Origin: Oscillospiraceae bacterium
GTDB taxonomy: Bacteria > Bacillota_A > Clostridia > Oscillospirales > Oscillospiraceae
Assembly (NCBI GenBank): GCA_017415945.1
Contig: JAFQDR010000151.1
Span: forward strand, 1-13,683
Direction of reading: 5' to 3'
DNA length: 13,683 nucleotides
Shown: in pieces, positions 7,933-13,683 of the stretch
Numbering within the stretch: position 1 is the stretch's first letter
How the letters are laid out: each line of letters starts with the position of its first letter
Made by a program: the position numbers and the translations under genes
Notes under the pieces: model-generated
What the model saw: only the letters and a program-made list of their open reading frames with translations
Databases searched by the model: none
What the model was told of the DNA's origin: nothing

Positions 7933-8120
7933 GCACACTTTGTTACTTTTTTCGGAAATATACCCCTTAATTTATGTACAAACTGTAAATTCATAACAAA
8001 CACCCCGATTGTTTACGACAGAATACAATTCGCCCCCCTCATTACGGTAATCGTCATCCACCACCACGCCAAATTTTCCTCCCTCGCAGGGGCGCCCCCC
8101 TGCCGCCTCATCTTCCGCAC

Positions 8121-8146
8121 CCGTAGGGGACGAGCTTGCTCGTGCC
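8121..8146 (+). repeat. REP-like CCGTAGGG hairpin, copy 3
   Basis: CCGTAGGG (8121-8128) is followed by a hairpin, ACGAGC with GCTCGT around a TT loop (8130-8143), extended by GG/CC with one mismatch to 8146. The upstream CCGCAC matches copy 2. It is one of three copies in the window, all intergenic. Confidence 0.5.
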
Positions 8147-8183
8147 GTGTCTGGGGTAACGGGGACGGCAACCTAAAAAAGAA

Positions 8184-8434
8184 CTGTCATACCGACCGAG
8201 CGGTTTTTGAAAGAGCGGAAATATCGATAAGGGCTGAATGAAAATGAGAGGCTTCATTTTATCAATTTGGAAAGCGAGTGGAGTGTATCCCCCGGTCAAG
8301 CAACAGACCTATGGGGAAGATTTACTATCAACCACCTTTTCCCTCAACCAAAAAATTCGCTTGCGAGGAATCAGCCACGCCATAGGGGGATACACTCCAC
8401 TTCGCTCGCAGGCTCGCTTCGGTCGGTATGACAG
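8184..8434. mobile_element. MITE-like element with nested inverted repeats
   Basis: This element of about 251 bp is bounded by a 16-bp perfect terminal inverted repeat, CTGTCATACCGACCGA (8184-8199) and its complement (8419-8434). A second 17-bp perfect inverted repeat is nested inside, AGTGGAGTGTATCCCCC (8277-8293) and its complement (8385-8401). The left arm is about 60 nt longer than the right and holds a small hairpin (AAAATGA 8241-8247 with TCATTTT 8254-8260). No transposase is encoded and no clear target duplication is seen at the borders. The layout fits a non-autonomous element, but a large REP/BIME-type repeat is an alternative. Confidence 0.55.
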
Positions 8435-8461
8435 AAAAGTTAAATAGATTGCCACGCCATC

Positions 8462-8493
8462 AAAAAAGCCACCGATGTTCGTCGGTGGCTTTT
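8462..8493 (-). terminator. Rho-independent terminator of the 8501-12133 gene
   Basis: Starting 8 nt after the stop codon, GCCACCGA pairs with TCGGTGGC around a 6-nt loop (8468-8489), and on the minus strand the stem is followed by TTTTTT (8462-8467). The upstream A run extends the stem. This is the most classical terminator in the window. Confidence 0.9.
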
Positions 8494-8500
8494 GTTATGT

Positions 8501-11500
8501 TTACTTGTTTCCGTATACCTTATACAGGAAGGTTACCACCTGGGCTCTGGTACAGGTCTGGTTGGGGCCAAACTCTGTAGCGCTGATGCCGCCGGTGACG
8601 TCATTTTCCTTCGCCCAGATAACGGGCTTTGCGTACCAGTCCGTATCCGCTACGTCTGTGAAGGTACTGCTTGCTGTAATTTCGGGCTTGCCCGCTGCTG
8701 CGTACAGGAAGGTCACCACCTGTGCTCTGGTGCAGGTCACATCGGGGCCGAAGTGAGTAGCATCGATGCCGCTGGTGATACCGTTTTCCACTGCCCACAG
8801 CACGGGCTTTGCGTACCACGCATCGTCCGCCACGTCCTCAAAGGGGTTGTCGGTGGTGGTCACTTCGGGCTTGCCTGCCGCCGCATACAGGAAGGTAACG
8901 ACCTGTGCTCTGGTGCAGAAGTTATTGGGGCCGAACTGACCGTTGCCGATACCGCCGGTGACATTGGCATCAACTGCCCACAGTACGGGATTAAAGAACC
9001 AGTCGGTGTACATGACATCAGTGAAGGGACTTTCGGGAGGCTTTTCCCCACCACATACAGTGCAGACATCATTTTCATAGGTATGGGGCAGCTTATCGAC
9101 GACCTGCTGCTCCTTCAGTACAACACCGCAAACACCACAGTACGCACCTTCGGTATAACCGACTTCTGTGCAAGTAGCATCCACCCGATCGCGCTGAACG
9201 ACTACATGGGGACAGCCTGCGCTGTAGACCGCAGGGGTTTTCAGCCAGTCAGAATTATCCGCATGTACCGTAACCTGCTTCCACTGTGCCTTTGTTCCGC
9301 CATAATGAAGCTTTGTATCGTAGTTACTGCCGGAAATCATATATTCTCCGATGTTCTTCACGGAAACAGGAATATAAACATCCCGCCAGGTTGGGCCGAA
9401 GAATGCGCGTCTGCCGATGTCTGTTACCGTTTCGGGCAGCACCAGACTGACATACCACTTATTGGCTTCCGCATCATAATAGCCTTCCGACTCACAGGCA
9501 CTAAATGCCATTTCATCAATGTACTTTAATCCATCGTTCAAAACCAGAGGTCCCAAATCGCAGTCAAAAAATGCCTTCGTGCAGATTCTTTCCAGTGTGG
9601 AGGGGAACTGAACGTTCAAAAGTGTATAACAATTCATAAACGCATACGCCCCTACAGAAGTAACTCCTTCCTCGATGACCACATTGATTTCGGAATATTG
9701 ATTGAACCACTCATACCAAGGTCGCAACTCATACTCAGCGAAATCACACATGGGACCCTGTCCGCTGATAGTCAGAGTCTGCGTAAAATCATCAAAGGAC
9801 CACTGTAAATTATCACCAACAGGCCCGCTGCTGGCAATTTCCTTAAAATGATAGGATACATTGGGGAACGCAGCAAATGCCTTGTGGAGTCCATTTTTCT
9901 CCCAAGTTCCCTCAGTTTCACAATAATATACATCGGTCAGAGCCGTACAGCCCGCAAAGGCATCCTTATCCACTTGCAAATCCCTGATTTTAATGTTGAT
10001 AGTTTTCAGATTGGTGCAGTCACTAAATGCACCCTTAGGGACATTCCTTACATAGGAATGCAGTTCTACAGAAACGATTTTGTCTTTCCAGGGACCCCAG
10101 TTGGGATCAGCAGTAGATTCCGCTGCAAATTCCCCTGTAGTCAGGTTCAAAGTCCAATTGTAAGTGTTAATTATGTTACTGTTTTCAGAAATCTGCGCCA
10201 TATCCAATCCGATATTCTCTTCTGCTATGGCTATCTTGTTCCACTGCTCCAGAGAACCGGTGTATTGTACACCGTAAAGATAGTTACATGCAAATGCATT
10301 TGCACCAATGGACACAATGGAATCAGGAATCAGAATACCGTTGAGACTGTCGGTTGCGAATGCACCCTCGGGAATTTCCGTCAAGGTAGAAGGAAGCTGA
10401 ATGACAACCAGACCGGAGTTGCGGAATGCATCCTTACCCAACCGGGTTACTCCCTCAGGGAGGATCATGCTTGTACACCAAGTGCTGCCATAGAAAGCGC
10501 CTTCCCCAATCACAGTCACGGTATCAGGAAGTACAAAGTCCCCGTCCATAACCATAGCTGTGCCCAGCAGAGCAGTCTTGTCTTTATTGTACAACACACC
10601 GTTTTCGGTGCAGAGGTAAGGATGATCTGCACCCACCACATAGCCCTCGAAGCTCTCGTGACCAAATGCGTTGCCGCTGATGGTCTTTACAGAGCGAGGA
10701 AGCTCGGCCTTGGCAACGGGAACGCCGTAAAACGCCAGTGCGCCCACAGATTCAACGCCCTCAGGCAGCTGATAATTCCCCAAACCGATGCAGCCTTGGA
10801 ACGCACCCTCGCCAATCACCTTCACATGATTGACACCATTGATTTCCTTCACTTCACTGTTGACAAATGCATACGCACCAATCTCCGTCAAGGAGTCGGG
10901 CAGCTGAACCGCATTTATAGACATGCTGTTAAATGCATTTTTTCCGATATATGTAATGCCTTCCTCAATCACAACATCAGGATTAAATCCATAGATATTG
11001 GGAATTTGCACCTCATCATCCATTCTGCCGATGCCACTCACATGGAGCGCATTGGTCACAGCATTGTAGTACCACTCGGCATTTGCACCCGCCTTGCCGC
11101 TCATTGCCTTTTCAGGAACATAAGCGTTTTCGGCCATGGGATGTCCCTGTACATATTCCTCGGTCAGATACGCCTCTGCAGGCACGTGATTGTCGGGGAA
11201 GTCGTTGCTGCCCTTCATAAAGTAGGCACCTGTGCTATCCAAATCATTGGCAACGATATTCATGTTGTACCATGCATCATCGCAGCGCACAATATTCCAC
11301 AAGAAGGTCTGACCCTCCACTGTACCCACAATGATATTGCTTGAAATAACGTACATTCTTGCCATCATATCAAACAGCATTACATAGCCTTGGGCAGTAG
11401 CCTTCCCCTGCATCAGCGCCGCATAAGCAGTATGAGGCAGAGGATCCTCCGCATTCTCGGTATTCTCCATGTCATATTCCACATTATTGATGATGTAGTC

Positions 11501-12133
11501 GTGAATGGCCTTGATTTTCTGGTAATCATTCACCGCATCTCCCAAAACAGTGGGCTGCAGTTCTTGGATTTTTGCTGCCAGCTCCTGCTCCTGCTCAGCA
11601 GTGGTGGAATACATGACAGCGTAGCCTATAATATAGTAGTACATACCACCATCTTCGATATACTCCGCATAATAGCCGTAATCGTAAAGGGAGCAAAGCA
11701 GATAGTCGCCGCCGTATGTATTAATCAGTGCCCCGGAAGCAGCAAGAAACATCACATCTAATGTAATATCCTCCAGCATGGAATCGCTTCTCAAATAGAT
11801 ATAGATTTCTTCCTTCCGCAGCTTGATAGCCTCAGTCAGCTGATTTGTGGCATATTCGATGGACAAAAAGTCACTGGGATACAACTCGCGGTCAAGGAAG
11901 TCCCCGGGAGCCAGATCCTCTGCGATCTGCGCATCCTCCGCCGCAGCATCGAAGCTCACCGCAGCATCACCGATGACAGCCTCCACATGGGAAGCGTCAG
12001 CAGTACCCTCCGCAGCAGGCATGGAGACCTCGGGAACGTCCGCGCTTACCGCCAAAGCAGTCATAGGCGCAAGGCTCATCAGAAGAACCAAAACGAGCGC
12101 TGCACACAGCAAATGTCTACTCTTACGCAACAT
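8501..12133 (-). CDS. Large surface protein: degenerate transglutaminase-like, BspA LRR, Cys/His insert, SLH
   Basis: This is a 1210-aa exported protein, paralogue of the 3915-7865 product. GGAGG (12141-12145) sits 7 nt before the ATG. Signal peptide is 1-28. The transglutaminase-like domain (about 95-300) has Ala247, Phe277 and Asn292 at the Cys, His and Asp positions and is predicted inactive. BspA-type LRR units occupy about 388-640 and 695-950, with ISGQGPM at 789-795 opening the second block. A zinc-ribbon-like insert has C974, H976, C988, C999xxC1002, H1017 and C1024xxC1027. SLH repeats lie at about 1035-1088, 1096-1149 and 1157-1208. It lacks the extra ITGNG block of its paralogue, which explains most of the ~106-aa length difference. 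The role is inferred to be surface binding or adhesion; BspA-family LRR proteins are known adhesins in some bacteria. It has its own terminator and probably its own promoter. Confidence 0.93.
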   Translation of the reverse strand: MLRKSRHLLCAALVLVLLMSLAPMTALAVSADVPEVSMPAAEGTADASHVEAVIGDAAVSFDAAAEDAQIAEDLAPGDFLDRELYPSDFLSIEYATNQLTEAIKLRKEEIYIYLRSDSMLEDITLDVMFLAASGALINTYGGDYLLCSLYDYGYYAEYIEDGGMYYYIIGYAVMYSTTAEQEQELAAKIQELQPTVLGDAVNDYQKIKAIHDYIINNVEYDMENTENAEDPLPHTAYAALMQGKATAQGYVMLFDMMARMYVISSNIIVGTVEGQTFLWNIVRCDDAWYNMNIVANDLDSTGAYFMKGSNDFPDNHVPAEAYLTEEYVQGHPMAENAYVPEKAMSGKAGANAEWYYNAVTNALHVSGIGRMDDEVQIPNIYGFNPDVVIEEGITYIGKNAFNSMSINAVQLPDSLTEIGAYAFVNSEVKEINGVNHVKVIGEGAFQGCIGLGNYQLPEGVESVGALAFYGVPVAKAELPRSVKTISGNAFGHESFEGYVVGADHPYLCTENGVLYNKDKTALLGTAMVMDGDFVLPDTVTVIGEGAFYGSTWCTSMILPEGVTRLGKDAFRNSGLVVIQLPSTLTEIPEGAFATDSLNGILIPDSIVSIGANAFACNYLYGVQYTGSLEQWNKIAIAEENIGLDMAQISENSNIINTYNWTLNLTTGEFAAESTADPNWGPWKDKIVSVELHSYVRNVPKGAFSDCTNLKTINIKIRDLQVDKDAFAGCTALTDVYYCETEGTWEKNGLHKAFAAFPNVSYHFKEIASSGPVGDNLQWSFDDFTQTLTISGQGPMCDFAEYELRPWYEWFNQYSEINVVIEEGVTSVGAYAFMNCYTLLNVQFPSTLERICTKAFFDCDLGPLVLNDGLKYIDEMAFSACESEGYYDAEANKWYVSLVLPETVTDIGRRAFFGPTWRDVYIPVSVKNIGEYMISGSNYDTKLHYGGTKAQWKQVTVHADNSDWLKTPAVYSAGCPHVVVQRDRVDATCTEVGYTEGAYCGVCGVVLKEQQVVDKLPHTYENDVCTVCGGEKPPESPFTDVMYTDWFFNPVLWAVDANVTGGIGNGQFGPNNFCTRAQVVTFLYAAAGKPEVTTTDNPFEDVADDAWYAKPVLWAVENGITSGIDATHFGPDVTCTRAQVVTFLYAAAGKPEITASSTFTDVADTDWYAKPVIWAKENDVTGGISATEFGPNQTCTRAQVVTFLYKVYGNK

Positions 12134-12194
12134 ATTATTTCCTCCGTTTCAGTTTATTTTCCATTTTTACTATTTTCTCATAACCCAGCGGAAC

Positions 12195-12221
12195 AGTATA
12201 CAAACATTCTGTGAACAACAA
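12195..12221 (-). promoter_or_regulatory. Weak candidate promoter for the 8501-12133 gene
   Basis: The minus strand has TATACT (12195-12200), with TTGTTG (12216-12221) 15 nt upstream. The -10 box is good, but the spacer is short and the -35 match is partial. An 8-bp inverted repeat (AACTGATA 12220-12227 with TATCAGTT 12252-12259) lies immediately upstream and could be an operator or chance. Confidence 0.3.
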
Positions 12222-12284
12222 CTGATATATATGTCTAAATTGTGAATTTTTTATCAGTTCATTGGGTAAAATCGATTTATATTA

Positions 12285-12314
12285 GAAAACCCTCGGAGCA
12301 CTAACTCCGAGGGT
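12285..12314 (-). terminator. Rho-independent terminator of the NahK-family gene
   Basis: ACCCTCGGAG (12289-12298) pairs perfectly with CTCCGAGGGT (12305-12314) around a 6-nt loop, and on the minus strand it is followed by TTTT (12285-12288). It lies 10 nt past the stop codon, so the kinase gene is transcriptionally separate from the surface protein genes. Confidence 0.88.
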
Positions 12315-12324
12315 GAAAATGACA

Positions 12325-13437
12325 TTATGTATTTTTGGCAGCGGCAACGCACTCACGTACCAGTGCTTCCATCTCGTCCATTTTTTCCAGCATATCCTTC
12401 GCAAGGGCGATTTGGCAGCGGGCACGAACCAGATTATGGCCGGGATAACGGGTCTTGAAATACTTGTCCCCGTCCAAGTAGTCCCCTAAGAAGCGGGTGG
12501 CCAGCTCCGCGGTAATGCAGAAGCAGCTCATAGCAAGGGTATCGATCTCGTTTTGTGTCAGCGTGTTGGCGGTCATGGACAGGAAGCCCTCCGCAAAGGC
12601 ACGGAACACCTCCATATCGACCCCCGCCTTTTCATAGTCGGGACAGTCCTCTTCCACAAAGTTTGCGGCAAAACGAATGGCATCCCCAAAGTCGTGCCCC
12701 ATGACACCGGGCATAACCGTATCCAAATCAATGACGATCAGAGCTTCCCCTGTCTCCTGATGGAACAGAACATTGTTGATCTTGGTATCGTTATGGGTCA
12801 CACGAAGAGGCAGCTCCCCGCGCATCTGCATATCCGTCAGTACGCAGGCCTTTTCCTTCACAGCCAGAAGATACTCAATATCCTCCCAAACCTCCGCCGC
12901 ACGATCCATAGGATCCGCTTCCACGGAGCGCACAAAATTCGCATAGCGCTGGCGTGTATTATGGAAACCGGGGATGGTCTCAATAATGGTATTGGGGTCA
13001 AAGTCGCAGAGGTTATTCTGGAACTCCCCAAATGCTCTGCCGGTATTCCACAAAATCGTATGATCCTGTGTGGAATTAAAGGTAACAGAGGGCACATAGT
13101 TGGTCATGCGCCAGAAGTTTTCCCCATCCACCACATAGGTCTTACGGTCTGCGGTATGATGGAAATGTAAAGCCAGCTGACCGGGATTCTTGGCGCGGAT
13201 ATGCTCGGTGATCTTATCGATATTATCCATAAGCGCAACGGGATTGCGGAATGCATAGGTATTCACATTCTGCACCAAGAAGGACTTGGGCTTCCCCTCG
13301 GGAAGCATAAAATTCACCTTATAGGTATTATGCACATTGCCGGACTTGATCACCTCATAGCCCAGATAATCGTATTCGATACGAAATTTTCTGCTGACTT
13401 CCAGCAGCTTGTCGTAAAGTTCCATAGTTTTACCCAT
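12325..13437 (-). CDS. nahK: N-acetylhexosamine 1-kinase family protein (APH-like fold)
   Basis: This is a 370-aa cytosolic kinase with no signal peptide. From memory it resembles Bifidobacterium NahK along its whole length (about 360 aa there). NahK phosphorylates GlcNAc/GalNAc at C1 with ATP in the lacto-N-biose/galacto-N-biose pathway. Visible motifs are KSGNVHNTY (31-39), a glycine-poor nucleotide loop; VTHNDTK (213-219), with Asp217 as likely catalytic base; IDLDT (236-240); DFGD (249-252) for metal binding; and GDYLDGDKYFKTRYPGHN (318-335), which is strongly NahK-like. All key residues appear intact. The start is ambiguous: GGAG is only 4 nt before ATG 13437, while ATG 13425 (MELYDK) has a weaker GGATGGG 7 nt upstream. 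No partner gene (phosphorylase, galT, galE) is in the window. It is monocistronic as far as can be seen. Substrate range is inferred; a related sugar kinase is possible. Confidence 0.88.
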   Translation of the reverse strand: MGKTMELYDKLLEVSRKFRIEYDYLGYEVIKSGNVHNTYKVNFMLPEGKPKSFLVQNVNTYAFRNPVALMDNIDKITEHIRAKNPGQLALHFHHTADRKTYVVDGENFWRMTNYVPSVTFNSTQDHTILWNTGRAFGEFQNNLCDFDPNTIIETIPGFHNTRQRYANFVRSVEADPMDRAAEVWEDIEYLLAVKEKACVLTDMQMRGELPLRVTHNDTKINNVLFHQETGEALIVIDLDTVMPGVMGHDFGDAIRFAANFVEEDCPDYEKAGVDMEVFRAFAEGFLSMTANTLTQNEIDTLAMSCFCITAELATRFLGDYLDGDKYFKTRYPGHNLVRARCQIALAKDMLEKMDEMEALVRECVAAAKNT

Positions 13438-13479
13438 CCAACTCCATGATTAGAGCTGATCTTTCACATAGTTATAGAC

Positions 13480-13508
13480 AATATAACACAAAAGCGTCCA
13501 TTCGTAAA
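13480..13508 (-). promoter_or_regulatory. Promoter for the NahK-family gene
   Basis: The minus strand reads TTTACG (13503-13508, 4/6 match), a 17-nt spacer, and TATATT (13480-13485) preceded by TGT, an extended TGn form. The start codon is about 43-55 nt downstream of the -10 box, depending on which ATG is used. Confidence 0.55.
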
Positions 13509-13548
13509 CCGTTGGTTTCTCACTTCCCACGGAATTTCCATGAATCAT

Positions 13549-13660
13549 AAACCCCACGTAAAACGTGGGGTTTGAATAACGGCCCTATAAGGGCCATATA
13601 CCAGCCGCACCTGAAGGTGCATTATAAGTAACGCCAACCGCACGGTAGCGTTACTTTTTT
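13549..13660 (+). mobile_element. Four tandem hairpins, probable left end of an IS200/IS605-type element
   Basis: Four hairpins follow one another: an 11-bp stem AAACCCCACGT with an AAA loop (13549-13573); GGCCCT with AGGGCC (13581-13595); GCACC with GGTGC (13607-13620); and GTAACGC with GCGTTAC (13628-13654) containing an inner ACCG/CGGT, followed by six T (13655-13660). The last is a plus-strand terminator. IS200-type elements are known to carry a left-end hairpin that blocks transcription into tnpA. A transposase gene would lie to the right, beyond the window. A structured non-coding RNA is an alternative. Confidence 0.45.
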
Positions 13661-13683
13661 ATTACCTATATTTTATCTTGCTA

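Larger units (their letters stand above)
7866..8500. other. Non-coding gap between the two largest genes
   Basis: This gap of about 635 bp holds the leader and promoter of the 3915-7865 gene, a GC-rich palindromic patch (8087-8102), the third REP-like hairpin, a MITE-like element, and the terminator of the 8501-12133 gene. Nothing was recognised in 7933-8086 apart from AT-rich sequence upstream of the promoter. Short frames through the MITE arise from its inverted repeats and have no ribosome sites. Confidence 0.7.

Noticed and set aside
8108..8447. Small frames through the MITE-like element (63 and 69 aa)
   Set aside because: They are created by the inverted repeats, with no ribosome site and no recognisable product.
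8492..11761. Plus-strand frames opposite the 8501-12133 gene
   Set aside because: They are shadows of the minus-strand coding sequence; similarity to the frame at 3825 only reflects the duplicated SLH coding region on the other strand.

Overview
The window looks like a chromosomal segment of an anaerobic gut Firmicute, probably Clostridia of the Oscillospiraceae/Ruminococcaceae type. The reasons are: secreted proteins ending in three SLH repeats with a Cys-Thr-Arg motif, BspA-type leucine-rich repeats, strong GGAGG ribosome binding sites spaced 7 nt from the start, sigma-A-like promoters, and small hairpin-rich intergenic repeats of the kind common in these genomes. The assignment comes from style, not from a marker gene.

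All five genes are on the minus strand, so transcription runs from high to low coordinates. From right to left: a cytosolic sugar kinase of the N-acetylhexosamine 1-kinase (NahK) family (12325-13437); two large paralogous surface proteins (8501-12133 and 3915-7865); a shorter relative (1473-3380); and a small SLH protein with an unrecognised N-terminal region (184-1365). Promoters are proposed for all five genes, with varying support. The kinase, the two large genes and the last gene are each followed by a hairpin terminator. No terminator is seen between 1473 and 1448, so the last two surface genes may be partly co-transcribed.

The three larger surface proteins share one plan: signal peptide, a transglutaminase-like domain, BspA-type LRR blocks, and three C-terminal SLH repeats that should hold the protein on the cell wall. 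The two largest also carry a Cys/His-rich zinc-ribbon-like insert. By manual alignment none of the three keeps the transglutaminase nucleophilic Cys, and the two largest have lost all three catalytic residues. The fold has probably been reused for binding. The two largest genes are nearly identical at both ends (signal peptide and SLH anchor) but differ widely in the middle, which suggests a family of adhesin-like proteins with diversifying centres on a shared export and anchoring frame.

The intergenic gaps are rich in structure. There is a ~250-bp MITE-like element with 16-bp terminal inverted repeats (8184-8434), three copies of a REP-like CCGTAGGG-plus-hairpin motif, a palindrome-rich element that could fold as a three-way junction in the 3' UTR of the largest gene (3759-3907), and a cluster of DnaA-box-like 9-mers (3466-3529). 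At the right edge, four tandem hairpins ending in a T run (13549-13660) look like the left end of an IS200/IS605-type element lying mostly outside the window. No tRNA, rRNA or CRISPR array was seen.
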